Positions 31,657 through 42,783 of a DNA stretch of 64,000 bases are shown piece after piece. This DNA is from Flaccisagitta enflata. Its lineage: Eukaryota > Chaetognatha > Sagittoidea > Aphragmophora. The notes under the pieces were generated by a model that did no database searches, was not told where the DNA came from, and was given only the letters and a program-made list of their open reading frames with translations. The stretch lies in assembly GCA_965153355.1 (NCBI GenBank), contig OZ231128.1, positions 12,710,001 through 12,774,000 of the forward strand. Reading direction: 5' to 3'. Made by a program: the position numbers and the translations under genes. Each line of letters begins with the position of its first letter. The first letter of the stretch is position 1.

Positions 31657-32573
31657 GTGAGCAGAAACAATCTTTAAGCTCCACTTTTGCATGACCTTAC
31701 TGGGATTGGGGCGACCAAAAAATGTGTACAGTGAGCAGAAATGATCTTTAAGCTCCACTTTTGCATAGATTTACTGGGATTGGACCAACCAAAAAACATG
31801 CACAGTGAGCAAAAACGATCTTTAAGTTCCACTTTTGCATGGCCTTACTGGGATTGGACAGACCAAAAAACATGCACGGTGAGCAGAAACAATCTTTAAG
31901 CTCCACTTTCGCATAGATTTACTGGAATTGGACCAACCAAAAAACGTGCAAGGAGGAGTTCGAATCCCACCGCTGCCACCATGTGGAATCATCCATTAGG
32001 TGGCCGCGGATTATACATATAATCCTAATTCCTATTCCTAACCATTGTTACTTATTTACCATGACAAATAGGTAGCTGGCACTGATCTTTCTATCATACA
32101 GGCTGGTGGGTTACCCACACCCATATGGTCACAGAGGCATTAAATCATTTAGACAGGGTTACTTACAAATTAGTAGATAAGATGTTTATTTCCACATTAT
32201 TTGTTGACGCACAGAAACTGGAAGAATTAATGAAGCTTGAAGATCTCGAATCTACATTCACAACCGTATCTATAGTTACCAAAACGTGACACAAAACTTT
32301 AGAAATGTTTAGGAGATAAAGTAACATACCAGATATCAAAGTATATCAAAGTAAGAGCTGGTGAACTTTTGATACTCAACATAACATCACGTTGAATGAA
32401 TTTGATCACGTTGCTTAACATAAGAAAATAAAACATGCTTGTTTCCAACAAGGCCATACTCTGACACCTTACTGGGATTGGACCGACCAAAAAACGTGCA
32501 TGGTGAGCAGAAACGATCTTTAAGCTCCACTTTTTCATGGCCTTACTAGGATTGGACCGACCAAAAAACGTGC
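31605..32573 (+). repeat. 74-bp array copying the exon D end and its donor
   Basis: Units begin TCCACTTTTGC..GGCCTTACTGG, include the codons for WPYWDWTDQKTCT-like text, the GTGAGC donor and AGAAACGATCTTTAAGC. Unit 1 is the real exon end. Units 2-5 run to about 31951, and units 6-7 lie at 32467-32573. Between them is a 515-bp insertion. Copies 2-7 carry base changes, some in the coding part. Confidence 0.9.
31952..32466. mobile_element. Insertion with tRNA-like B box (SINE-like)
   Basis: Interrupts the 74-bp array. Near its start is GAGTTCGAATCCCACC, a good RNA polymerase III B-box, with no A box before it. It could be a 5'-truncated tRNA-derived SINE plus unrelated sequence. No poly-A tail or target duplication seen. 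Confidence 0.4.
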
Positions 32574-32724
32574 ACTTACACTAAAACTTTCTTTCTTGGC
32601 TAAGAATTTTTTTCAAAAAATGTACACAGATGTTTGAACTCTTTGATGCTCTCTAAAAACAATATTTTTTAAATCCTAGATTTCAAAGAGACGAATTACG
32701 TAATTAGACTTTTTTCCCATTAAG

Positions 32725-32799
32725 GTTTGCACGGACGACTTGGCAGGCGCAATGAATAAATCAGACATTTTCACTCCGCCTTATCAATGGCGCTGGGAG
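32725..32799 (+). CDS. Tyrosinase exon E
   Basis: A 75-bp phase-0 exon (acceptor ATTAAG, donor GTAAAA). It encodes VCTDDLAGAMNKSDIFTPPY then QWRWE. The Cys-Thr-Asp start and the aromatic-rich end match the segment just after copper site A in animal tyrosinases (ICTDEYMGG..., SSWQ). Confidence 0.85.
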
Positions 32800-32957
32800 G
32801 TAAAAACGGTTTTGGATGGCATGAATTGTTGAATGAATGGTCAATCGTTGGAGGGTATAAATGATTAAAAGAGTGGTCGGTTTGCTAGGTGGGAAAAATT
32901 GTGAAAAAAATCGTCTACAGAACTGCTCAAACGGATCCATTTCAAAATGGAAGTATA

Positions 32958-33200
32958 ACGGACGGACGGACGGACGGACAGACGAACGGATGGATGGACG
33001 AACGGACGGATGGAGGGACAAACGGACGGACGGACGGATGGATAGACGGACGAATGGACGGACGGACAGACGGATGGACGGACGAATGAATGGACGGACG
33101 GATGGACCAACGGACGGATCAACGGACGGACGGACCGACCAATGGATAGACCGACCAACCGACGGAGAGACCCTCTTTAAGAGATGCGATGACGTATCTA
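32958..33200 (-). repeat. A-repeat, reverse, with (GGAC/GGAT)n interior
   Basis: GGACGGACGGAT tract followed by CCGACCAACCGACGGAGAGA and AGATGCGATGACGTATCT plus A-run. Read in reverse it starts AGATACGTCATCGCATCT, the AGATNCG arm type also seen at 48005. No clear far end on the left. Confidence 0.6.
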
Positions 33201-33848
33201 AAAAGATCTTGGGAGGACTAGAACGTGTACTCTCGAGGTAGTATTCACCAAATGCATACTTCCTCACTTTCTCGAGGATATATAACAAATATAAAAGAGT
33301 GTTTGCACTTCGTCCAACAGACTAAGTTAGCTCACTAGTGTGAGATCCTCTGTTGACCAACAAAAGAAAATAGCACACACATACATTAAACTATTCTAGT
33401 ACAGATTTAACTCTGAAAACAGTCTACCATCTAGCACGTCCTCGAGAAAATGCCAGTTTAATTTTCATTCATGCACGGAAAACCAAAATCATGCACGCAA
33501 AACCAAAATCATATAAGAACCCCACGCAAAAAGCAAATGCTCGCTGTCAAACCTTTGTTTGTTTCTTTACATTAAGATGTGCCTGTATATACGAAATCAT
33601 CCACGATATAAAGATCATCAGGAAACCACGAACCTTCTACAGAATTTGCATGTACTTTCTTCATGTCTATCTTACCTCATCTCTTCAGTAATGATTTTGT
33701 CTTTTAATCAGTTGCGTGCTTTAACACGAACCACGATCGTCCTTCAGTGCGCGAGGGTTATTTTTTTCGAGTTACCTCTCTATTTCCTATCTCCTGCCTT
33801 TTCTATCTGTTTTTATCTCTCTTCATTTTTTTTCTTTTAAATTTTCAG
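33201..33848. other. Tyrosinase intron 5, no gene seen
   Basis: Unassigned AT-rich intron with a doubled 'CATGCACG(G/C)AAAACCAAAATC' near 33472. It ends with the T-rich acceptor of exon F. Confidence 0.5.
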
Positions 33849-33975
33849 AATGGAAAAATCAACAAGGAAATTCCGGGCAAGTATTGCAATTCCATATCCA
33901 AGCGGAATCCTCTTTCAAAATGGAAATCCATCTGTGCCTACGACAACTTTCTTCCCAACGCAACTGATCGCTCAG
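33849..33975 (+). CDS. Tyrosinase exon F
   Basis: Phase 0 in, phase 1 out. It encodes NGKINKEIPGKYCNSISKRN, PLSKWKSICAYDNFLPNATD and RS. It corresponds to the variable stretch between the copper sites that begins CNGT in vertebrate enzymes. NAT is a possible N-glycosylation site. The donor is GTGAGGATCGC, which starts a degenerate tandem array. Confidence 0.8.
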
Positions 33976-34340
33976 GTGAGGATCGCACAGTGTTCCATTT
34001 TAGATTACATCTGTGACAATCACGCACAGTGTATTTGATGAAATTGCATCGGTGAAAATCGCAGAGTTATCCAAGTTGGCGAGGATTAAACCTTGTTCCA
34101 GTGCTCCAGGTTGAATTGCTTTAAGTGAGGATCGCACAATGGTCCAGGTCTAAATGCACTGGTGATGATCACGCATTTTTCCGGGTTAAATTAGCATCGA
34201 TGAGGATAGCAAGATGCTCCAGGGTTGATAAGTGAGGATCGCATAATGTTCTGATTTGGGCTAGATTGCAGGGGTGAAGATTGGCTGGACTATAAAATGT
34301 TCCAATTTAGAATGCATTGATGCAAATTGTTCAGCGTTCC
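33971..34340 (+). repeat. Degenerate array of the exon F donor (GTGAGGATCGCAC)
   Basis: Eight to ten imperfect copies, about 40-50 bp each, of (A/G)GTGAGGATCGCACAATGTTC with CAGGTT.AATTGCATCG. Several copies keep GTGAG. The first copy is the functional-looking donor of exon F. Confidence 0.75.
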
Positions 34341-34802
34341 AAGTCAGAGTGCCGAGTGAGTGCTTCTGTCCCCACAACTTTCTGACCAACTATAGGGAAT
34401 GTTATTCAAATTCTGTTTTATGGAAAACTAGGAGTGATGCGCGTGGTAACTAGGTCAGTGAGGAATCACAAGGCCCTCTTCCATTATTATCAGTTTGGGT
34501 ATAGTGAGGGATGTTGTTCCACCTATCATACTAAGTCCTACGTGAGGATTGCACAATATTGAGCCCTCTACCCAAAAGGATTAACCAATTGATCGCAGAA
34601 TGGCCCAGTTGTTGTTGTAAAGTAAGAAAATTGATGTATGAAAACAGAGTATGGAACGGTCTGGTGTCGAAATTGGAGTGCACATCCTAGAATGGGAAAA
34701 CTAAATTTTGTTCTTCCTTACTCAAATTCACTTGAGTGAGTTCTTGTCGAGGGTTTCTTTTACATGTTCTTTTTTCTTTTTTGGTCTGTAAAAGTTTTTT
34801 TT
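34341..34802. other. Tyrosinase intron 6, no gene seen
   Basis: Unassigned intron with one more GTGAGGATTGCACAATATT copy near 34541. Confidence 0.5.
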
Positions 34803-34935
34803 AGTTGTTGTTTGTTGTTGTTGTTGTTGTTGTTTTTTTGTTGTTGTTGTTGTTATTTTGTTGTTATTGTTGTTGTTGTTGTTATTTGTTTGTCGTTGTC
34901 ATTGTCATTGTCGTTGTTATTGTTGTCGTCGTTGT

Positions 34936-34972
<37 letters not shown>

Positions 34973-35008
34973 ATTGTTGTTTTTGTTATTGTTGTTGTTG
35001 TTGTTGTT

Positions 35009-35051
<43 letters not shown>

Positions 35052-35064
35052 TTGTTGTTTTTCC
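34803..35064. repeat. (GTT/GTC)n microsatellite
   Basis: Trinucleotide tract with GTC patches. It gives false poly-Leu/Val/Cys frames. Confidence 0.95.
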
Positions 35065-35463
35065 AGCGATGAGCAGTCCAATTGGCAATTGAGTGGCACC
35101 TGAATCTGCCCAAGCGGCCTTGAAGGAGGCTGATATCTAGCGACATAAACACGGCGCAAAAAATCCACATTTTCCCCATTCGACCTATTTTTTAGCCCGG
35201 CATTCTTTATTCCCACTTTTTTTTTTAATTCTCTTTTCATTTCTTTTTCTTTGTAAGTCTATATTTAGCTGATTATTAAACTCAATTTAACATATATTCA
35301 TTGTTTCATTATTTATTAATCATACTTCTTTTTGCTTCTCTTTTCAAAGAGGACAAAAAGAAAAAAGAAAACAAAGAGGGAAAAAATACATTAACGAAAG
35401 ACGTTTGAATCATCATTTTCTCTTTTTTGCCTTCACTTAACCCTTTCAAATTCCTTTATCAAG

Positions 35464-35631
35464 GTCCCAACGGATATTTGTACGAGCGGCGTTTATGCCC
35501 TGGAATTGAGGAATGGCCGCAACCGATCGCCCGCGCCGCTCAACTCGAGGACAACATGAAGAAATTGCCCACTAGAGCACAAATCGATCATGCGCACAGC
35601 TTCAGCAACTACTATGGAGGATATGGCACAG
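35464..35631 (+). CDS. Tyrosinase exon G
   Basis: Phase 1 in, phase 1 out if it ends at CACAG before GTCAAC. It encodes GPNGYLYERRLCPGIEEWPQ, PIARAAQLEDNMKKLPTRAQ and IDHAHSFSNYYGGYGT, the stretch just before copper site B. Its last ~90 bases are repeated many times downstream. The donor after the first copy is weak (GTCAAC). Strong GTATGTAAG donors exist only in later copies, beyond an in-frame stop (35790-35792) created by a 5-bp duplication. Which donor is used cannot be decided from sequence. Confidence 0.75.
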
Positions 35632-37390
35632 GTCAACTCGAGGACAACATGAAGAAATTGCCCACTAGAGCGCAAATCGATCATGCGCACAGCTTCAGCA
35701 ACTACTATGAAGGATATGGCTTTGGGTATGAAGAAGGAGGAGATTTGCCCACTAGAGCACAAATCGATCATGCGCACAGCTTCAGCAACTAAACTACTAT
35801 GGAGGATATGGCACAGGTATGTAAGGAGGAAATTGCCCACTAGAGCACGAGTCAATCATGCACAAAGCTTCAGCAACTACTATGGAGGATATGGCACAGG
35901 TATGTAAGGATGAAATTGCCCACTGGAGCACAAGTCGATCATGCGCACAGCTGCAGCAACTACTATGGAGGATATGGCACAGGTATGAAAGGAGGAGATT
36001 GCCCACCAGAGCACAAGTCGCTCATAACCACGGCTTCAGCAACTACTAGCTTCAGCAACTACTATGGAGGATATGGCACAGTTGAGGGATGAAAAGTTGC
36101 TTATCATAGCACAAGTTGATCACTCTCACAGCTTCAGCTTCAGCTTCAGATATGGCACAAATATGACAAGAGTGAGATAGAAGGTGTTCATGAAAGCCAA
36201 AGTTGACCATGCAGGATGAAAAGTTGCTTATCATAGCACAAGTTGATCACGCTCACAGCTTCACCACCTACTATGGTGGATATGGCACGGATACGACAAG
36301 AGTGAGATACAAGGTGTTCATGAAAGCCAACGTTGACCATGCACAATGGGCAAGGACAAGAGCAAGGCTCTGACTACCGCTAGGGATATGACATGAGTAA
36401 TAGCTTGTACCTAAATGACTAAAAGCAATAAAATTGGCATTCTACGAGCAGTTCATGCTGTGGGGCTGTCTTGGGCTCCAGTTGAGATCAATTTGGCCAT
36501 TCAAACCCTACATTAAGCTTTCCGCGCCTTACCCTTGGTTAAACATACCTCTATGGGAAACCAAAAATTTCAAAGTGCTTAAATCTCTGTTTTGACTGCA
36601 GATTTGAAATCTGCAGAAAAAACTGTTAATTGAAAGTGTTTTCCTTTTTTCAATATTCCAACTAGAAGGTGTTCAAAATAAGCATCAAAGTTTGCAAAAC
36701 TTACCTTTCTCTTTTATTTATATGTAAAATCGCCTAACTTACGTTTTTTTCATATCTTCAAGATGAATTATGACTAAGATCCCGAAGGAATTTTGAAAAA
36801 AGAAAAGCACTTTCAATTGTCAGTTTTTCATGCAGGTTTCAAATATGCAGTCAAAAATGGGATTTGAGTAACTTGAATTTTTTGGTTTCCTATAGGCAAT
36901 ACATGAAAAGTTCAAGGTAGGTATGACCAGCAAGATGCAAATTTTCAGATTGGGGTGATGTCATTAGAAGCCCAAGACAGCCCCACAACAAGAACTACTC
37001 GTAGAATTCCGATTTTATTGTTTACTGTCATTTCGGTACAGGCTAATGAGTGAGTGTGTGAGAAGTTGCCTGTCAGAGCACAAGTCGATCTTGTGCACAG
37101 CCTCAAAAAGTACTAAAGTGGAAATGGCACAGGTTTGTAAGGAAGAAGCAGCTCACTAAAGCACAAATCAGTCATGCACATAGCTCCAGCGACTATATTG
37201 GTGGATAGGCACAGGTGAGTGAAGAAGAAGTTGCTTATCAGAGCCCAAGTTAACCATAAGCACAGCATTAGTAACTACTAAAGCTGATACAGTAAAGTTA
37301 GCAGAGAAAAAAGTTGCCTTGTATACTGTAGGCAGCGGTGAGCTGCCTACCAGAGCACAGATCGATCACACTGTCGTGGAGATACTGTTA
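35541..37390 (+). repeat. 80-100-bp array copying the exon G end and its donor
   Basis: About twelve copies of a unit holding TTGCCCACTAGAGCACAAAT, CGATCATGCGCACAGCTTCA and GGATATGGCACAGGTATGTA. The first two stay in the exon reading frame (QLEDNMKKLPTRAQIDHAHS). Later ones are increasingly degraded, the last (ELPTRAQIDHTVV) at about 37338-37375. A foldback element interrupts the array at 36427-37019. Confidence 0.88.
36427..37019. mobile_element. Foldback MITE inside the exon G array
   Basis: AATAAAATTGGCATTCTACG at the left pairs with CGTAGAATTCCGATTTTATT at the right, continuing through GTGGGGCTGTCTTGGGCT, with further inverted text inside (CTTTCAATTG..., TGCAGATTTGAAATCTGCA). About 593 bp. 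Confidence 0.8.
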
Positions 37391-37470
37391 TTGAAACTGC
37401 CAGTTGATTTTTCAAATCATGTTTTATTTTTCTATTTTGTCATCAACAATCAAAACGTCATCAACAATGA

Positions 37471-37471
<1 letters not shown>

Positions 37472-37560
<89 letters not shown>

Positions 37561-37561
37561 C
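37472..37561. repeat. (AAC)n microsatellite next to an acceptor
   Basis: About 30 AAC units ending three bases before the exon H acceptor AG. The tract contains no AG, so the first AG after the pyrimidine run at about 37418-37440 is still the exon H acceptor. Confidence 0.95.
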
Positions 37562-37565
37562 GAAG

Positions 37566-37660
37566 AAACTGGTGGATTCATTCATTGGTTGGAACATATT
37601 CACAACGGAGTTCATCTTAATCTGGGCTGCACCATGGCCGACGTCAGATGGGCTGCAAAC
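37566..37660 (+). CDS. Tyrosinase exon H: copper-B histidines 1 and 2
   Basis: Phase 1 in (acceptor CGAAG), phase 0 out (donor GTGAGT). It encodes ETGGFIHWLEHIHNGVHLNL then GCTMADVRWAAN. HNGVH holds the first two copper-B histidines (HNALH in vertebrate enzymes), and MADV..AAN leads into the last one. An alternative exon would start upstream, in which case the (AAC)n tract would be translated as polyasparagine just before the copper site; the spliced form is preferred because its phase fits exon G. Confidence 0.85.
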
Positions 37661-37699
37661 GTGAGTTCATTCTTTTTTCGTATCTTTGTTTTGTTTTCT

Positions 37700-38322
<623 letters not shown>

Positions 38323-38485
38323 CTTCTCTGTCTCTATCTCATGCGTTCTTAGAATACAAATGAAAAGGACGAATTGAATGGATGGATTTTTCATTTCTAT
38401 AACATGATGGCAATGAGAAATTCTTTTTCTGATTTTACAACAGATAGGATAGAAAATATCTCAGACAATCCATCCATTTTGTTCT

Positions 38486-38507
38486 ATCTCTCTCTTCCTC
38501 TCTCTCT

Positions 38508-38600
<93 letters not shown>
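38486..38600. repeat. (CT)n tract forming an acceptor pyrimidine tract
   Basis: CT tract ending in GTTTCTAG directly before exon I. Confidence 0.95.
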
Positions 38601-38604
<4 letters not shown>

Positions 38605-38608
38605 CTAG

Positions 38609-38656
38609 GATCCAATGTTTTTCTTCCATCACGCTAACGTGGACCGAAATCTGGAG
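38609..38656 (+). CDS. Tyrosinase exon I: last copper-B histidine
   Basis: A 48-bp microexon-sized, phase-0 exon with acceptor TTTCTAG and donor GTAAGA. It encodes DPMFFFHHANVDRNLE, the DPIF.LHHA.VD signature of copper site B. With exons C, D and H it gives all six copper ligands, so the enzyme looks catalytically competent. Confidence 0.9.
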
Positions 38657-38699
38657 GTAAGAAACTAGTTTAACCATCAATGGCTTTCGTGTTATGTGT

Positions 38700-39080
<381 letters not shown>

Positions 39081-39221
39081 GACTGACGTGCTCTTGATGG
39101 GAAGAGGGGCCGTGAAGCTAGTGTACTACAGTGGTGCATGAGGAGTGATGCCAGGGACGTCGCCTTCTCAATTTACATTGTCAAAAAAAGATTCAGTCTT
39201 CTGGATGTATGACAAGAGGAA

Positions 39222-39781
39222 CAGTAGATCTCGTCTAGACTTGAGTTAACGGGGGCAAGCATTGTGGAAAGACGAGATTAAAGCAGGAGCGATGGTGGAT
39301 CATAGACTAATCAAGGATTTAATTCCCATGATAGCTGGTTTGCCATGGAAACACATTTCCATGTATTCTCGCTAAAGTATCAATATTTTAAGAGATTTTT
39401 TTAGGGAACATTGCTTAAAATAAAATTTGCTACAACTTTCCCACAGTATGTTCTGTAAGAATGTCGCTCGTTTGGCCGTTGCTAAGGAGCGTATCCATAA
39501 TGTGACAACCGCTTAGCAACCGCCGGAAATCTAGCGACATTCTTACAGAACATACTGTGGAAAGACCAATAACAAACTGTGCAAGCAATGTTCGCAAAAA
39601 TCTCTCTTTAAATGTGTGTGCTGGCAAATACATGATGTGTTCCATGGCAGCAAAACTATCGCAGGGAAACACACGCTTCTAAATATCCATTATTAATCTA
39701 TATTTGAAACCACTCCACTCCCTGCTTCATTTGTTTTCCTGTGCTTGCCCCTGTTATCTCAAGTCTAGACGAGATCTACTG
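39222..39781. mobile_element. TIR/foldback element
   Basis: Ends CAGTAGATCTCGTCTAGACT and its inverse, about 40 bp of TIR. A second inverted pair sits inside at 39437-39565 (TTTCCCACAGTATGTTCTGT with ACAGAACATACTGTGGAAA). Tyrosinase intron 9. Confidence 0.8.
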
Positions 39782-40221
39782 AACAATATCTCTCACTACA
39801 CCCAAACTGAAAACAATGGAAGAGGGCCTTTTGAATCTTCTTCGACTAGTTGATACGCGTACCACTTCCAGTTTTCCATAAAACAGAATCTGAAACACAT
39901 TGTTTTTGAATCTAAACCAAAAGCATACTGCTTACCAAAAGATGTTAAGGGAAAAAGACTGTTGCCTGTGTGTACCTGCATGTGACATTGTTGCAGAATG
40001 CAGAAGCTTTTATGCTCATTGAAGGGGGGCAGTGTTGCAAAATCTTTATAAGGAAAGGGAAAACATGAGAGAGAACTAGATGTAGATCTAGGTGAAAAAA
40101 TTTAACAGTATCTGTGGTCGTCCCATCCCATTTAATCCTTTATCTATTGACCCCTTTGGCACGACATGACTCTCTATGATATTAAGTTGTTTAGCGATTG
40201 GGCACAGATTGGAATTCCTGA
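39782..40221. other. Tyrosinase intron 9, no gene seen
   Basis: AT-rich intron without recognisable features. Confidence 0.5.
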
Positions 40222-40821
40222 TACAGTGTGAACATTGTCAAATGCAAAAAAGTATTAAGCTTTTACTCCTAGATGCATCCTCTTATGGCCTGGGTATTTT
40301 TCAGTGGAAACTGTGTTTGACATTTTTGTATAAAAATTTCATGGGTCTGAGTTGAATAGTTTGCCCGCAACATCAAATTGAAGTAAAAGAGGCATTTCCA
40401 GAAGATGCTCATTTTCAGCTCAAATTCTTCTTCTTTTATCAAGGAAGATTTTCTTTGATTTGTTCTTGTTTTTAGACAGCTTGAGATATAGATACCAGAT
40501 TGGTCTCAAATAGAAGATTATTTGACATTTTTTTCATTTTAAACCAATTTCGCACCCATAGCTTCAACCATTTAAATATCAGAGCAGTTTATGAAAAAAC
40601 TGCCCTGATGAATTAAGTGATTAATCGAGCTCAAACTGATAATACTCATTTTACTACAAACTGATGTTATGAACAAACAATTTAACTCAGACCAATGAAT
40701 TTTTTATACAAAAAACGTCAAATATAGTACTTTAAGAAAAAAATGATTCCAAGTCATGAAGATAATGCATCTAGGAGTAAAAGCTTAATACTTATTTGCA
40801 TTTGAGAGTGTTCACCCTGTA
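40222..40821. mobile_element. Foldback MITE, TA-flanked, related to 18618-19176
   Basis: TACAGTGTGAACATTGTCAA at the left, inverse of TTTGAGAGTGTTCACCCTGTA-type text at the right, with long matching AAGCTTTTACTCCTAGATGC arms. The interior shares CAGATTGGTCTCAAATA and AAAAATTTCAT..GTTGAATAGTTT with the 18.6-kb element. Confidence 0.8.
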
Positions 40822-40832
40822 TGATTTTCCCC

Positions 40833-40870
40833 GTCTCGACTACATCAACTGTATCCGGCCTTGTTTTTAT
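40833..40870 (+). repeat. A-repeat far end abutting exon J
   Basis: TCTCGACTACATCAACTGTA then TCCGGCCTTGTTTTT, the common far end. It leads directly into the exon J pyrimidine tract. Confidence 0.65.
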
Positions 40871-40880
40871 TTTCTATCAG

Positions 40881-40935
40881 ATCTGGATCCGAAAAAATCG
40901 TCCAACGTCTGTGCCTTACAAATGCCATTCAAATG
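40881..40935 (+). CDS. Tyrosinase exon J
   Basis: Phase 0 in (acceptor TCTATCAG), phase 1 out (donor GTGAGA). It encodes IWIRKNRPTSVPYKCHSN, following VDRNLE of exon I as ..EQWLRRHRP follows VDSIF in the vertebrate enzyme. Confidence 0.82.
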
Positions 40936-41370
40936 GTGAGAACTTTTTTTTGTCATTATGTTTGTATGTTTGCCTCCTTCATGGTTGGTTTCATTTTTGA
41001 ATGATTGATGATGTCCAATGCCGGACTCAGAATGTATTCTCTCTGGACTCTGCTTCTGTCTGTCAATCTTTTTTGTTCGTCTTTCTGTTAGTTAATCTTT
41101 CAGTCTGTCTGTCTGTCATGGGCTCTTTCTATCACAACATAAGACGCACTGAAATTAAAGCAAGAGGAATTTACCCAGAGGACAAAGATACCATTCACTT
41201 TATCATTTTTGCTTTGGTCAATGTTTGTGTTTGTTTTTTTCGTACTTGAATATGTAAACTTACATGAGGAAACCGATCTGTTACTGTCAAATGAGAAAAA
41301 TGCAAAGAAAATGAAGGGAATTCGATTTTGATTAGACTAAAAAGTGAAAAAGATGATGACAATCATTTCA

Positions 41371-41539
41371 GTAACTGCTCATTGAAAATTTTAAATTTGC
41401 ATAAAAAATCACAATATCATTAAAATAAGAACATAGCGCCCTCCGGTTATCTGTTTTAGGAATCATATGTTCTTGGTTATTGTGTTACGGAGTTTTTATG
41501 CAAATTAAATTTTTCAATAACCATGTTATAATTACTGAC
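41371..41539. repeat. Imperfect palindrome (foldback)
   Basis: GTAACTGCTCATTGAAAATT..TTGCATAAAAA pairs with TTTTTATGCAAATTAAATTT..AATTAC; arms about 65 bp. Confidence 0.65.
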
Positions 41540-41807
41540 AAAAATAAGTTTTTTATTGTATTTCGCTTATTTTTTCAGCCGTAAAATAAAGGATTGGATA
41601 TCAAAACTGGCATATGCAAGTCAATTCATGCAAAATATGGCTATGGCTGTTGACAGTTTAATTGAAAATAAAAAAGCAAAAATTGTTATTAGATTTCAAT
41701 TTATAAATTTCATGACTTATCTAGCTCGGGTAGCAAATTCCATGGTAATTTTCAGTGCGTCATAACCGTCGTCATGATATCGCAAATAGATCTTGGTTTG
41801 GGGCTTT

Positions 41808-42262
41808 TTGGGCAGCGGCCCCAAAGGGCCGATGTCCTGTAGGACACAGGGGTGAATTTCCATATGTTTGTCTGTCTGTCTGTCCGTCTGTCTATCAGTC
41901 CGTCCATACATCCCCCCCTCGAAGCTTTTCAAGCCTCAAATTCCCATTGAATAACATGGATAATTGATAAAATGCAAACTTCCCATTGAATAACATGAAA
42001 AATTGATGAAAAATGAAAAAAAAGTGAAAATCCCATTTGATAACATGGCAACATGACAAGGAATTGAGAAAATACAAAACTCCCATTGAATATCATAGAA
42101 AATTGCTCCTCAGGCCTCAAATGTGCCCTCTCTGGTCGTATGGAAATTCACCCCTATGTCCTACAGGACATTGGCCCTTTTGGGCCACTGCCCTGCTCTC
42201 ACTCCACCTCTTCAACTAATCACTCCAAGCAGGGCATCGGGTACTGCTGACCATATGCGGTC
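41808..42262 (-). repeat. B-repeat, reverse, TCCTGTAGGACA subfamily
   Basis: Left: GGGCAGCGGCCCCAAAGGGC, CGATGTCCTGTAGGACACAG. Right: the inverse (CCTACAGGACATTGGCCCTT, GGGCCACTGCCCTGCTC) followed by AAGCAGGGCATCGGGTACTG then CTGACC. Inside is an ATTCCCATTGAATAACATG repeat and a TGTCTGTC stretch. The layout matches a 5' module (right) and a 3' module (left). Confidence 0.75.
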
Positions 42263-42726
42263 CCTGGATGACTTGTTAGTGGCACAGTCTTATTTCCAAC
42301 TTGGTTAAGGACAAGGTATACGGTGAATGCAAACGCTTGGGATAACCATCAAATAGTGAGATAAAGGGTTTTCGCATTGGGAAAATTATCGAGAAATCAC
42401 AAAGGAATATCTTTGGAATATCTTGATTATGTCACCAATGAGAAAACCCCTTTTGATGATATTTGCTATTTTGATGACAATCATAGCATTTGCTGAGTGT
42501 TTAGGGGCTGGATATGCGAATCTGCTTAAACACGAATCTGCTTAAACACTGGTGATCTAACCGTTAAGGTAGCTTGAGAGTTGAGCCTCCACGGGTGGTT
42601 ACTTAGTGGTTAAGGGCTGGGTATGTATGTAAGACGGAACTTGGAGACTTATATTCACGCATAAAAAAAAGAGAGATTTCTCATCAAACCGCCTTCATAT
42701 TCTTCCGCTTATGATTTCTTCAACAG

Positions 42727-42783
42727 AAAACGTTGAGAACCCCGAAACTGCACCGATTTCAGACTTCATAACATGTCCCATTG
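42727..42783 (+). CDS. Tyrosinase exon K
   Basis: A 57-bp exon, phase 1 in (acceptor CTTCAACAG) and phase 1 out (donor GTAAGC). It encodes ENVENPETAPISDFITCPI. The PE.NAPI segment has a counterpart after copper site B in vertebrate tyrosinases. Confidence 0.75.

Larger units (their letters stand above)
40936..42726. other. Tyrosinase intron 10
   Basis: Holds a foldback at 41371-41539 and a B-repeat at 41808-42262. The rest is AT-rich with no exon. AGTGGTTAAGGGC at about 42605 is vaguely like a pol III A box but has no partner. Confidence 0.5.

Noticed and set aside
31960-31985. tRNA gene suggested by GTTCGAATCCC
   Set aside because: No A box, acceptor stem or anticodon arm can be built around it; at best a 5'-truncated SINE.
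42590-42640. tRNA-like A box in AGTGGTTAAGGGC
   Set aside because: No B box at the right distance and no cloverleaf.
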